In this document: positions 51,509 through 60,301 of the stretch, one piece after another
How the letters are laid out: every line of letters starts with the position of its first letter
Position numbering within the stretch: the first letter of the stretch is position 1
Assembly (NCBI GenBank): GCA_031262405.1
Contig: JAISHS010000001.1
Coordinates: 1 to 64,000 of the forward strand
Direction of reading: 5' to 3'
Origin: Oscillospiraceae bacterium
Lineage (GTDB): Bacteria > Bacillota > Clostridia > Oscillospirales > Oscillospiraceae
Length of the DNA stretch: 64,000 bases
Program-made: the position numbers and the translations under genes
The notes under the pieces: model-generated
The model's database searches: none
What the model was told of the DNA's origin: nothing
Seen by the model: the letters and a program-made list of their open reading frames with translations, nothing else

Positions 51509-52390
51509 ATGAAACAGATGCCCAGAACCGACCTTGCAGCGGAGGTGCGCGATATTCTCCGCGAGGCCAGCGCCAATGAAATCTCCGGCGTTGAATTCAG
51601 CGAGGAGAAATATAACGGCATTAATTACCATATTTTGGAATTGCTGACTGATGAGGCCTCTGAAAAGATGGGCAAGCCCAAGGGCGTCTATTGCAGCGTT
51701 GAAATTGAGCCGGTTATGCGGCGGGATTCTGACATTTTCCCTTCGGCGGTGCAGGCCGCGGCAAGCCTAATTCGCAGGTTTATGCCCGAAAACTCGCCGT
51801 CAACCGTGCTTGTTGCGGGCTTGGGCAATCGCTCAATTACGCCCGACGCCGTCGGTCCTCTGGCGACGGATGCGACTTTGGTTACCCGACATCTAAAGCA
51901 GTTTATGCCGCGTGACTTCGCGGCCTTCAGAGACGTTGCTGTGATAACTCCGGGCGTGCTTGGCACGACCGGAATCGAGAGCGCCGTCTATATCAAATCA
52001 ATTTGTGACGCAATGCACCCCGACTGGGTAATTGTCATCGACGCGCTCGCCGCCGGTGGGATGGACAGGCTCTGCCGCACGCTTCAAATTACCAACACCG
52101 GTATCACCCCCGGCTCCGGCGTCGGGAACAGCCGCAATGCGATTAATACGGAAACGCTTGGTGTTCCGGTCGTTGCGGTCGGCGTCCCGACTGTTGTTGA
52201 TCTTAGAAGTCTGCTGCCCGACAGCGTCGAGGCCTTGCCCACGCTTGAAAACGGCGGCGGCGAGATGATTGTTACCCCGCGCGGAATCGACTCTCAAGTC
52301 GCCTGCATTGGCCGCGTGATCGGCTATGCGGTCAATCTCGCGCTGCACGACGGGATTACAATCAGCGATATTGATTTACTTCTCGGGTAA
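51509..52390 (+). CDS. gpr: Germination protease (spore protease)
   Basis: A 293-residue protein of the GPR family, which degrades the small acid-soluble DNA-protecting proteins when spores germinate. Visible: the TDLAAEVRDIL start of the mature region, VLVAGLGNRSITPDAVGPLA, PGVLGTTGIESAVYIKSICD, WVIVIDALAAGGMDRLCRTL and ITNTGITPGSGVGNSRNAIN, with VGVPTVVD. These are the conserved blocks around the aspartic active site. It is made as a zymogen in the forespore. The start at 51509 has AGAAGG upstream; an earlier ATG at 51482 sits at the transcription start. Confidence 0.96.
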   Translation: MKQMPRTDLAAEVRDILREASANEISGVEFSEEKYNGINYHILELLTDEASEKMGKPKGVYCSVEIEPVMRRDSDIFPSAVQAAASLIRRFMPENSPSTVLVAGLGNRSITPDAVGPLATDATLVTRHLKQFMPRDFAAFRDVAVITPGVLGTTGIESAVYIKSICDAMHPDWVIVIDALAAGGMDRLCRTLQITNTGITPGSGVGNSRNAINTETLGVPVVAVGVPTVVDLRSLLPDSVEALPTLENGGGEMIVTPRGIDSQVACIGRVIGYAVNLALHDGITISDIDLLLG

Positions 52391-52402
52391 GCTGGTCACA
52401 AT

Positions 52403-52432
52403 AGGGCGTCGGCGTCGCAACGCCGACGCCCT
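52403..52432 (+). terminator. Terminator after gpr
   Basis: AGGGCGTCGGCGT (52403-52415) and ACGCCGACGCCCT (52420-52432) form a perfect 13-bp stem with loop CGCA, extended by flanking A-T pairs. It directly abuts the parS site. Confidence 0.8.
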
Positions 52433-52434
52433 AT

Positions 52435-52450
52435 TGTTTCACGTGAAACA
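52435..52450. promoter_or_regulatory. parS centromere site
   Basis: TGTTTCACGTGAAACA, a perfect 16-bp palindrome identical to the bacterial chromosomal parS consensus. It is bound by ParB, which then spreads along DNA; ParA and SMC act on the complex to segregate the origin region. It lies 130 bp upstream of parA, the expected position. Confidence 0.95.
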
Positions 52451-52490
52451 TTTATGTTTTAAATAAATTTCCAATATGGAAATAAAAACA

Positions 52491-52519
52491 TTGAAATATT
52501 TGTCTCTTCGTGATAGAAT
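52491..52519 (+). promoter_or_regulatory. Promoter of parAB
   Basis: TTGAAA (52491-52496) and TAGAAT (52514-52519) are separated by 17 bp, 41 bp downstream of parS. ParB spreading from parS could affect it. Confidence 0.7.
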
Positions 52520-52580
52520 GTGTCAAGATGAGAATTTGAAATAGATATTGCGCGGCTCATCTGTTGTGGGGAGGGTTCAA

Positions 52581-53351
52581 ATGGCTAAAGCTGTTGCTGT
52601 TGTTAACCAAAAGGGTGGCGTCGGGAAGTCGACCACTTGTATAAATCTCTGTTACGCGCTAAAGTCACTCGGGAAGCGTGTGCTGCTCTGTGACTGCGAC
52701 CCGCAGGGAAATTCTACCTCGGGGATGGGTCTTGAGAAGGGCGCGGGACCGGGAACCTATGACGTTCTGATGAACGGCGTCATGGCGAACGCTGCCATTG
52801 TCAGCACAAAGTACGGCGATGTTCTGCCCGCAAACAGAGACTTATCAGGTGCATTAATCGAGTTGGTTTCGGCGATAAGCCGCGAATTCATCCTAAAAGA
52901 CGCCTTAGAACCGATTTTTAACGACTATGACTACATATTTCTGGATTGTCCGCCCTCGCTTGAGCTGCTTACGCTCAACGCTCTTTGCGCGGCGGAAAGC
53001 CTTATAATTCCGGTTCAGTGCGAATATTTCGCACTGGAGGGTCTCACAGACTTAATCGGAACCCTCAAGGCGGTTAACGCGCATCTGAATCCGGGGCTAT
53101 ACATCGAGGGAATTCTCTTGACGATGTATGATTCGCGAACAAACCTGTCCTCCGAGGTCGCCGAGGACCTAAGAAACTACTTCCCCGGCAAGGTCTTTGA
53201 AACGCATATTCCTCGAAATGTGCGCGTAAGCGAGGCTCCGAGCTACGGGAAGCCCGTAATCGCCTACGATCGCTCGTCAAAGGGCAGCCGTGCTTATCTC
53301 AAGCTGGCAAACGAATTCCTCAGCAAACAGAGAGAGCTAATATATAAATAA
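52581..53351 (+). CDS. parA: Chromosome-partitioning ATPase ParA/Soj
   Basis: A 256-residue protein from the ATG at 52581 (GGGGAGGG 5-10 nt upstream). The deviant Walker A NQKGGVGKSTTCINLCYALK includes the signature KGGVGKST. Walker A' is LLCDCDPQGNSTSG, Walker B is YIFLDCPPSLELLTLNALCA, and the end has IPRNVRVSEAPSYGKPVIAY. The absence of an N-terminal HTH marks it as a chromosomal type. It works with ParB and parS and in sporulating Firmicutes also controls Spo0A activity. It is followed by parB. Confidence 0.97.
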   Translation: MAKAVAVVNQKGGVGKSTTCINLCYALKSLGKRVLLCDCDPQGNSTSGMGLEKGAGPGTYDVLMNGVMANAAIVSTKYGDVLPANRDLSGALIELVSAISREFILKDALEPIFNDYDYIFLDCPPSLELLTLNALCAAESLIIPVQCEYFALEGLTDLIGTLKAVNAHLNPGLYIEGILLTMYDSRTNLSSEVAEDLRNYFPGKVFETHIPRNVRVSEAPSYGKPVIAYDRSSKGSRAYLKLANEFLSKQRELIYK

Positions 53352-53433
53352 GAAAGAAAACATATACAAATATGAATTGGAAGCTCTGAATGAGTCATCG
53401 TTTATGATACATACAGGAGCTCCAAAAACAGTG

Positions 53434-54324
53434 GGGGTGTGGAAACTGCCGGATAAAACACAAAAAAGAAGCCTTGGATCGGGTCTGAGCGCGCTATTTG
53501 GCGATGCAGACGCCGGAAGCGGGCTTGACGGAGCACTATTCGTCAAAACAGAGCGCGTAGAGCCGCGCGAGGGTCAGCCGAGGCACCACTTCGATGAAGA
53601 GGCGCTGTCGGTTCTCGCGGACTCGATAGCGCGCCACGGAATGCTGCAGCCGATAACCGTGCGTAGACTTCCGAACGGCTACTATCAAATAATCGCCGGT
53701 GAACGCCGCTGGCGCGCGGCGCGTCTCGCCGGACTGCAAACCGTCCCCGTGCGCGTTATGACGGCGGACGACCGTCGGACGGCGGAGCTGGCGCTGGTTG
53801 AAAACCTGCAGCGCGAGGATCTAAATCCCGTGGAGGAAGCTCGCGGCTATGCAAAGCTCATGGAGGAATACGGTCTGACGCAGGACGAAACCGCCCAGAG
53901 CGTTGGAAAATCGCGCCCTGCAATCGCAAACTCGCTTCGGCTGCTGGGACTTCCGATGGAAGTAATAGGTCTCTTAGAGGACGGCAGCCTCTCCGCCGGA
54001 CACGCGAGAGCGCTGCTTGCGATTCACGACGAGCGAACCTGCATCGCCTCCGCGAAAAAAGCCGTCGCGGAGTCTCTGAGCGTGCGCCAAACCGAGAGGC
54101 TGGCTGCTAAGATCGCTGAAAATCTCGCGCGGGAGGTCGCCTCAGAACCGCAGCAGAACCTTATCGTCGACTACACCGCCGAGGCCGAAAAGCAGCTCAC
54201 GGGCGCTCTTGGGCGCAAGGTAATCATAAAAGACGGCAAAAAGCGCGGCAAAATCGAGCTGGAATACTACGGCGCAGACGACAGAGAAGCCCTAATCAGC
54301 ACGCTGCTTCGGCTAAAGAAGTAA
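53434..54324 (+). CDS. parB: Chromosome-partitioning protein ParB/Spo0J
   Basis: The start is uncertain. The GTG at 53434 (296 residues) has AGGAG 11 nt upstream; a TTG at 53377 is also in frame. The protein begins the conserved KRSLGSGLSALFGD. The CTPase domain has the C-motif AGERRWRAARLAGLQTVPVR, preceded by ILQPITVRR-like LQPITVRRLPNGYYQIIAGE. Next come ALVENLQREDLNPVEEARGY, the HTH TQDETAQSVGKSRPAIANSL and a C-terminal dimerisation part (KIELEYYGADDREALISTLL). It binds parS at 52435. Confidence 0.95.
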   Translation, partial: GVWKLPDKTQKRSLGSGLSALFGDADAGSGLDGALFVKTERVEPREGQPRHHFDEEALSVLADSIARHGMLQPITVRRLPNGYYQIIAGERRWRAARLAGLQTVPVRVMTADDRRTAELALVENLQREDLNPVEEARGYAKLMEEYGLTQDETAQSVGKSRPAIANSLRLLGLPMEVIGLLEDGSLSAGHARALLAIHDERTCIASAKKAVAESLSVRQTERLAAKIAENLAREVASEPQQNLIVDYTAEAEKQLTGALGRKVIIKDGKKRGKIELEYYGADDREALISTLLRLKK

Positions 54325-54447
54325 CTATTTTGAGGGCAATTCTCGAAATCAGCGCATAATTCCGCCGCTTTTGTACTACAATAATACTAATTTCCGGAAA
54401 CAAATTACATTAAATAAGATAATCAAAGTCATTAAGGAGCTAAACTA

Positions 54448-55731
54448 ATGCTGGACGTCAAGCTAATCCGTGATAATCCCGAGGACATCAAACGCCGCCT
54501 CAACGACAGACTCATAAACTGCGATGAGCAAATTGATCGCATTATGGTGCTGGACGCTTTGCGGCGAGAGCTCATACAAAAAACCGAGACCGCAAAGAGC
54601 GAGCAGAACAAGGTCTCCAAGGAAATCCCGCAGATGAAGAAGCAGGGATTGGACACAGCGCCGATTTTCGAGAAGATGAACGTCCTCAAGGAGCAGATCA
54701 AGGCCTCCGAGCAGCAGCTTCGCGAGGTTGAGGACGAATATTCCGAGCTTTTACTCTCTCTGCCGAACCTGCCCGATGGCGATCTCAAGCCCGGCGGGAA
54801 GGAAAACAACACTCCCCTTTCGTTTTTTGAGAGCAAGTTTCAGCCGGAGGGGGAAAAGAACCACTTCGATCTGTGCTCTGATCTCGGAATAATCGACTAT
54901 GAGCGCGGCGCGAAGCTTGCCGGAAGCGGATTTTGGATTTATCGCGGGCTTGGAGCAAGGCTGGAATGGGCTCTGCTGAACTTTTTCATCGAGAATCACT
55001 CCGCGGACGGCTATGAGTTCATGATGGTTCCGCATATGCTCAACTATGAGTGCGGCCTTGCCGCCGGACAGTTCCCGAAATTTAAGGACGACGTCTATTG
55101 GCTCGACGAGGGCGAGGAGAACAGGCATTTTATGCTCCCGACAGCCGAGACCGCCCTTGCGGGGCTGCACCGCGACGAAATATTGACTGAGGCGTCTCTT
55201 CCGCGCAAATATGTCGCCTACTCCCCCTGTTTTCGCCGTGAGGCGGGCAGTTATCGCTCCGAGGAACGCGGCACCCTTCGCGGGCACCAGTTCAATAAGG
55301 TCGAGATGTTCCAGGTAACCGCCCCCGAGAAGTCGATGGAAGCCTTTGAGGAGCTTGTTGTGCGCGCCGAAAACCTTGTCCGCGCGCTGGGACTCAAGTT
55401 CCGGACGGTCAAGCTTGCCGCCGGTGACTGCTCGGCGTCGATGGCGAGAACCTATGATATAGAGGTCTATATTCCCTCTATCAAGGACTATAAAGAGGTC
55501 TCCTCTGTCAGCAACGCGCGGGACTATCAGGCTCGGCGCGGGAACATCCGCTTCCGCCGCGAGGACGGAAAAATTGAGTTCTGCCACACGCTCAACGGCT
55601 CTGGCCTTGCCACCAGCCGCGTTCTTCCCGCTATTGTCGAGCAGTATCAGCTCTCCGACGGCAGCATCATGGTTCCCGAGGTTCTCCGCCGCTTCCTAAA
55701 CGGCCGCGAGAGGATTTCAAAGGACGATTAG
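54448..55731 (+). CDS. serS: Seryl-tRNA synthetase
   Basis: A 427-residue class II synthetase. The N-terminal coiled-coil arm (about 25-105) grips tRNA-Ser. Motif 2 is YSPCFRREAGSYRSEERGTL, then RGHQFNKVEMF. Motif 3 is FCHTLNGSGLATSRVLPAIV. The AETALAGLHRDEIL and KEVSSVSNARDYQARRGNIR blocks are standard. It charges tRNA-Ser and, in bacteria with SelA, tRNA-Sec. No T-box leader is visible upstream. Confidence 0.97.
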   Translation: MLDVKLIRDNPEDIKRRLNDRLINCDEQIDRIMVLDALRRELIQKTETAKSEQNKVSKEIPQMKKQGLDTAPIFEKMNVLKEQIKASEQQLREVEDEYSELLLSLPNLPDGDLKPGGKENNTPLSFFESKFQPEGEKNHFDLCSDLGIIDYERGAKLAGSGFWIYRGLGARLEWALLNFFIENHSADGYEFMMVPHMLNYECGLAAGQFPKFKDDVYWLDEGEENRHFMLPTAETALAGLHRDEILTEASLPRKYVAYSPCFRREAGSYRSEERGTLRGHQFNKVEMFQVTAPEKSMEAFEELVVRAENLVRALGLKFRTVKLAAGDCSASMARTYDIEVYIPSIKDYKEVSSVSNARDYQARRGNIRFRREDGKIEFCHTLNGSGLATSRVLPAIVEQYQLSDGSIMVPEVLRRFLNGRERISKDD

Positions 55732-55780
55732 AATAAGCTCCCCAGCAGACCGCATATAAATTCCATATTTTCCCATATCG

Positions 55781-55814
55781 AGCCGGGCGTTCTAAAAGTG
55801 ACGTCCGGCTTTTC
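55781..55814 (+). terminator. Terminator after serS
   Basis: AGCCGGGCGT (55781-55790) and ACGTCCGGCT (55801-55810) form a 10-bp stem with one G-T pair, followed by TTTTCG. Confidence 0.7.
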
Positions 55815-55835
55815 GTAAAAATAAGGAGGTCTCCC

Positions 55836-58541
55836 TTGAAAATGCTTCGTCGGTTGTTAGACGCCTACATATATTCCGACACTCTCAGTTACAGAGCCAG
55901 AATGTCCAACATGACGTTTCTGACAAGCGTCGGCGTCTCAAGTCTGGGGCTGCTCTTCAACATAATAATTAGCGGTACGCCCGCTATCAGCATACTTTTG
56001 GCGGTCATGATCGTTTCCAGTGTTATCATATTCTATATTTCAAATCGCAAGGGTCTGCAGCTTGCTGTCTCCTGGGGCGAAACTATATTGATGAACACCG
56101 TCTTCCTGCCGCTCCTTATCTTTTTTACCGGCGGTCTGCACAGCGGCAACACGGCGGTTCCGCTCATGGGAATGGTTGTTATCGTGGTTGTCCTGCGCGG
56201 GAACAAGCGCTATCTGCTGCTTGCCCTGACCCTGCTTTGGTACACGCTTCTGGAGATTTTATCGCTCAGCTATCCGAACGCCCCGATAATCGGCGTCGAA
56301 ACCGCCGCGCTGGACGAGAATATCACCTTTTTATACAACGTCGCCTGTATGGTGCTCTCGGTCATATTCATCTCGGCTCTTATTGTCTATCAGTTCAGCC
56401 TCTACGCTCTGGCGCGCAAAAGAGCTTTGGAGCTGGCAGAGCGCATAGATTACCGCTTGAGGCAGCAGCTGATGGTCTCTCATATATCCCAGAGCTTTCT
56501 GGGCAAGGGCGACACGGGCAAGAAAATTCAGCGCGCCCTTGAGGCTCTCGGAGAATTCTTAGACGCGTCGCGGGTTGCGATCGTAAAGCGCGGCGAGGAC
56601 GGCACGCTTTGCCGCCCGAAATGCTTCTGGATATCCTCTCCGGAATATGAGCTGCCGGAGGAAGGAACGCTGGGCGGCTTCGACGAATCGGTTGCAGACA
56701 TTTTTCCGCCCGTCGTGCCCAAGAGCGAGGCGGCTATGCAAATAGTTTGCAGTAATGTGGAAACCGACCGGAACGGCCGCTTCGCTGCTTGGCTGGCCGT
56801 CGGAATCAAAGCCTTCGTCTGGGTTCCGCTCTATATAGACGGCGAGTATTGGGGCTGCCTCAGCGTTGAGGACTGCGCAGGGCCTCGCGACTGGAGCTCT
56901 ATAGACAGCAACCTTGTGAGCATAATCGCCTTCTCAATCGCCGGCGCCATTTCCCGAAATCTGATGGACATAAAGCTCAACGACGCCCTTGAGCAGGCCT
57001 TAGCGGGCGCTCAGGCGAAGAGTGAGTTTCTCTCGAACATGAGCCACGAAATGCGCACCCCCATGACCGCGATAATCGGAATGTCCGACATTGGTTTGCG
57101 CGCCGAAAGCATCCTGCGCAAGGACTATTCCTTCACGAAGATTCAAGAGGCCTCGACTCATCTTTTGGGCGTTATTAACGACGTTCTGGACATTTCGAAG
57201 ATAGAGGCAGGCAAGCTTGAGCTGTCCTCTGCAGAGTTTATATTTGAAAAAACCCTTCAAAAGGTTCTGAATGTTGCCAATTACCAGCTTCTCCAGAAGA
57301 ATCAAGTGCTTAAGGTCTACTGCGACCCCGAGATTCCCTATTCGCTTGTGGGCGACGACCAGCACTTGGCTCAAGTCATAACCAATCTGCTCTCCAACGC
57401 GATAAAATTCACGCCGGAGGGCGGCGTAATTGAGGTCAACGCGCGGTTCAAGGGCGAGAGCGCGGGTCTGTGCGATATATCTATCTCGGTAAAGGACAAC
57501 GGTATCGGGATGAACGAGGAGCAGCAGGCCTTGCTCTTCTCCGCTTTTCAGCAGGCCGATCGGAGTGTCTCCCGCCGCTTCGGCGGAACGGGTCTCGGGC
57601 TTGCAATTTCAAAGAGCATAGTTAACCTAATGGGCGGCGACTTCGATGTAAGCTCCTCGCCGGGCTCCGGCTCTGTTTTCTGCTTCAATGTGCTTATGCC
57701 GCGCGGCACTCAGACCTTTTCGGTACAGGACGCGCTTGAGGATTATGAGCTGCCTCACAAACGCGCGCTCGTCGTGGACGACGACCCGGACACTCTGGAG
57801 CACTTCTCAATGCTTGCCGAGGAGCTGGGACTGCCCTGCGACGAGGCTCTGAGCGCCCTGGAGGCCGTTGCTCTTATTGATAAGCACGGCGCCTATGATC
57901 TGTATTTCATCGACTGGAGAATGCCTGAAACGGACGGCTTGGAGCTGTCCGAGAAAATACGTGAAACCTCCGGCTCCGTGCCGATTATAGTCATGATAAC
58001 CGCCGCGGACTGGGGCAGCGTCGCCGATGAGGCTCAGCGGGCGGGCGTAAACTCCGTTATTCAAAAGCCGCTTTTTGCCTCTTCGATTATAGACTCCCTC
58101 ACCGAATGTCTGGGCTCTGAGCGGCGCTCTCTCGGTGACGCCGACGCGATTCCGAATTTTTCAGACCGCACGATTTTGCTTTCTGAGGACGTTGAAATAA
58201 ACCGCGAAATCGTCCTTGCCTTGCTCGAGCCTACCGGTGTTGCTGTCGACACCGCCGAAACCGGTGCGCAGGCTCTGGCGTCTTATACGGCGGCGCCGGA
58301 GAAATATTCGCTGCTGCTCATGGATTTGCAGATGCCCGAGATGGACGGCTTCGAGGCAACTCGCCGGATCCGTGCCTTCGAGCTTCAAAACGCGCTCCCC
58401 CGCCGCCCGATAATCGCCATGACTGCGAACGTTTTTCGCGAGGACGTTGAGAAGTGCCTTGCCGCCGGTATGGACCAGCACTTGGGCAAGCCCATAGAAC
58501 CGGATGAGCTGATTCGGGTCCTTAGGGAGTATATGCTGTAG
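55836..58541 (+). CDS. Hybrid sensor histidine kinase with two receiver domains
   Basis: A 901-residue protein. The N-terminal part (about 20-190) has about six membrane helices (LGLLFNIIISGTPAISILLA and others). A GAF-like domain follows (about 225-375, ARVAIVKR-like SRVAIVKRGEDGT to SLVSIIAFSIAGA). HisKA is at about 395-460, with the phospho-His in FLSNMSHEMRTPMTAIIGMS. HATPase is at about 510-625 (VITNLLSNAIKFTPEGG, DNGIGMNEEQ, GGTGLGLAISKSI). Two receivers follow: one with LYFIDWRMPETDG (about 688) and one with LLLMDLQMPEMDGFEATRRI (about 826). No HPt domain and no response regulator is adjacent, so the output is unknown. A TTG at 55836 with AAGGAGGT 5 nt upstream is the likely start; an ATG follows two codons later. 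Confidence 0.92.
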   Translation: MKMLRRLLDAYIYSDTLSYRARMSNMTFLTSVGVSSLGLLFNIIISGTPAISILLAVMIVSSVIIFYISNRKGLQLAVSWGETILMNTVFLPLLIFFTGGLHSGNTAVPLMGMVVIVVVLRGNKRYLLLALTLLWYTLLEILSLSYPNAPIIGVETAALDENITFLYNVACMVLSVIFISALIVYQFSLYALARKRALELAERIDYRLRQQLMVSHISQSFLGKGDTGKKIQRALEALGEFLDASRVAIVKRGEDGTLCRPKCFWISSPEYELPEEGTLGGFDESVADIFPPVVPKSEAAMQIVCSNVETDRNGRFAAWLAVGIKAFVWVPLYIDGEYWGCLSVEDCAGPRDWSSIDSNLVSIIAFSIAGAISRNLMDIKLNDALEQALAGAQAKSEFLSNMSHEMRTPMTAIIGMSDIGLRAESILRKDYSFTKIQEASTHLLGVINDVLDISKIEAGKLELSSAEFIFEKTLQKVLNVANYQLLQKNQVLKVYCDPEIPYSLVGDDQHLAQVITNLLSNAIKFTPEGGVIEVNARFKGESAGLCDISISVKDNGIGMNEEQQALLFSAFQQADRSVSRRFGGTGLGLAISKSIVNLMGGDFDVSSSPGSGSVFCFNVLMPRGTQTFSVQDALEDYELPHKRALVVDDDPDTLEHFSMLAEELGLPCDEALSALEAVALIDKHGAYDLYFIDWRMPETDGLELSEKIRETSGSVPIIVMITAADWGSVADEAQRAGVNSVIQKPLFASSIIDSLTECLGSERRSLGDADAIPNFSDRTILLSEDVEINREIVLALLEPTGVAVDTAETGAQALASYTAAPEKYSLLLMDLQMPEMDGFEATRRIRAFELQNALPRRPIIAMTANVFREDVEKCLAAGMDQHLGKPIEPDELIRVLREYML

Positions 58542-58631
58542 GGTATGAGGCATAGCGTTTTTCCCTCTTGCCAAGGGGCAGTAAGGGTGATAAACTGTTT
58601 ATGTCAGATAAAAAGATTGGAGGTATGCGCC

Positions 58632-58916
58632 GTGTTTGTAATTAATTGCAGCTTTACAAGTGAGACCACCAACATGTATGACTTCTTTAAGCTTCTGGAG
58701 AACGAGGGGCTTGTTGCCGCGTCCCGCGAGGACAAGGGCAACTTGAAATATGCCTTATATGTGAACGCAGAGGATCCCAAGAATATGCTGCTCATTGAGC
58801 AATGGGAGAGCGAAGACGATATGAAAGCGCACGCGGCCTCGGATATTGCCGCGAAGTTTGTTGCCCTGTGCGATGAATACGGCGTGACGCCCAGCGCGGA
58901 CATATACGAGGGATAG
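58632..58916 (+). CDS. Antibiotic-biosynthesis-monooxygenase-like (ABM) protein
   Basis: A 94-residue protein from the GTG at 58632, with GGAGG 8 nt upstream. The ABM ferredoxin-like fold is suggested by FVINCSFTSETTNMYDFFKL, then LYVNAEDPKNMLLIEQWESE and MKAHAASDIAAKFVALCDEY. These small dimers include quinol monooxygenases and heme-degrading enzymes. No catalytic assignment is possible. Its DNA lies between the kinase and the protease gene with no clear operon link. Confidence 0.8.
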   Translation: MFVINCSFTSETTNMYDFFKLLENEGLVAASREDKGNLKYALYVNAEDPKNMLLIEQWESEDDMKAHAASDIAAKFVALCDEYGVTPSADIYEG

Positions 58917-58996
58917 AGCCGGGGCTTCTCAGAAAAGGCGCGGATTTCTGCTGAAGAGAGAAGTTCGTGCCTTATATTATCTTGTTAGGAGATTAT

Positions 58997-60172
58997 ATGA
59001 AAAAAAGCAACGATAATAGTACGAAAAGCAACGATAATAATAAGAAAAGCAACGTTAACAAAAAGAAAAAGCATAGCTTTGGTTCGGTGTTTTCGATTGT
59101 GCTGTATATGTTCTGCGGGGCAGTCTGCGGTTTTCTATCCGCCGTCTCCCTGCCGGAGGAGAACGCTTTTGTCTGGTGGTATATAGCAATTGTCTGTATT
59201 GTTCTGGGTATGCTTCTCCAGTTAGCCGCACACGAGGCGGGACATCTGGTCGGCGGTCTGATTAGCGGCTATGGCTTCGGCTCTTATCGGCTGGGCTCGC
59301 TGATGTTCAAAAAGGAAAACGGAAAACTCGTGCTGAAGAGCTATTCCCTCGCAGGGACCGGCGGGCAGTGCCTGATGGTGCCGCCGGAGCCATACGACCC
59401 CGAGATGCCCGTTATGCTCTATAATTTCGGCGGGGCAATCGCGAATCTGATTCTCGCGGCGCTTGCCTTCGGCTGCTATTTTCTCTTCAAGGCACCCGGT
59501 TTTGTTGAGGTTATCCTGCTTTCGACGGGGGTGCTGGGGCTTGGTATAGGACTCATAAACGGGCTGCCTCTGCGGCTCGGCACGGTCAATAACGACGGCT
59601 ACAACGCCCTCGAGCTGCAACGCGATCCTGAGAGCAAGTGGTGCTTTTGGATGCAGCTTCGGCTGGCGCATCTGACGGACGTCGGCGTAAGGCTGCGGGA
59701 TATGCCCGCCGAGTGGTTTGAAATGCCCTCGCGAGAGAAGCTGAAGCACAGCCACTGGGCGGCTTTGGGTGTTTTTGTCTGCAACCGCGCGGAGGACGAG
59801 CACGACTTTGAAAAGGTGCGGCGTTTGGGAAACGAGCTGCTCGAAAATGCCGACGGAATGGTCGATTTGCACCGCTATTTGATAGAGGGCTCGCTCATTT
59901 TCGCGGAGCTGTTGACCGAGGCGCGGCCGGATGAGATAGAGCGGCTATATACGAAGAAAACGGCGCAGTTTTTAAAGGCCGCCTCGAAGAGCTTAACTGT
60001 TATTCGTATACTCTATGCCTATGAGCTGCTCTTTAAAAAGGACGAAAAGGCGGCGGAGAAATGGCTACAAAAGTTCGAAATAGCCGCGAAAAAGTACCCC
60101 TTCCCCGCCGATATCGCCTCCGAACGCGAGCTGATTTCCCTCGCAACAGCCAAAGCTAAGGAACAATCCTAA
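58997..60172 (+). CDS. M50-like membrane metalloprotease
   Basis: A 391-residue protein from the ATG at 58997 (TAGGAGATTAT upstream). Residues 3-22 are built of tandem seven-residue units (KSNDNST, KSNDNNK, KSNVNKK) encoded by 21-bp direct repeats. Four or five membrane segments follow. The zinc site is HEAGHLVGGLISGYGFGSYR (HExxH, about 77). A second metal-ligand region, NNDGYNALEL (about 200), sits where site-2-type proteases have their conserved Asp. The C-terminal 180 residues are helical and soluble. Its substrate is unknown. Confidence 0.82.
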   Translation: MKKSNDNSTKSNDNNKKSNVNKKKKHSFGSVFSIVLYMFCGAVCGFLSAVSLPEENAFVWWYIAIVCIVLGMLLQLAAHEAGHLVGGLISGYGFGSYRLGSLMFKKENGKLVLKSYSLAGTGGQCLMVPPEPYDPEMPVMLYNFGGAIANLILAALAFGCYFLFKAPGFVEVILLSTGVLGLGIGLINGLPLRLGTVNNDGYNALELQRDPESKWCFWMQLRLAHLTDVGVRLRDMPAEWFEMPSREKLKHSHWAALGVFVCNRAEDEHDFEKVRRLGNELLENADGMVDLHRYLIEGSLIFAELLTEARPDEIERLYTKKTAQFLKAASKSLTVIRILYAYELLFKKDEKAAEKWLQKFEIAAKKYPFPADIASERELISLATAKAKEQS

Positions 60173-60224
60173 TCCCCAATTCCTCCACCGAAGTTCCGAT
60201 TTACGCGCATATCTATAATATTTA

Positions 60225-60259
60225 GCATATTATCTATTATCTATTAACTATTATCTGTC
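60225..60259. repeat. AT-arm intergenic repeat fragment
   Basis: TATTATCTATTATCTATTAA followed by CTATTATCT, one arm of the nested-palindrome family, upstream of the ZIP gene. No GC core is present. Confidence 0.5.
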
Positions 60260-60301
60260 TCTCCCCGTATACTGGTACAGCAACTATGGGGAGGACAGTA
60301 G

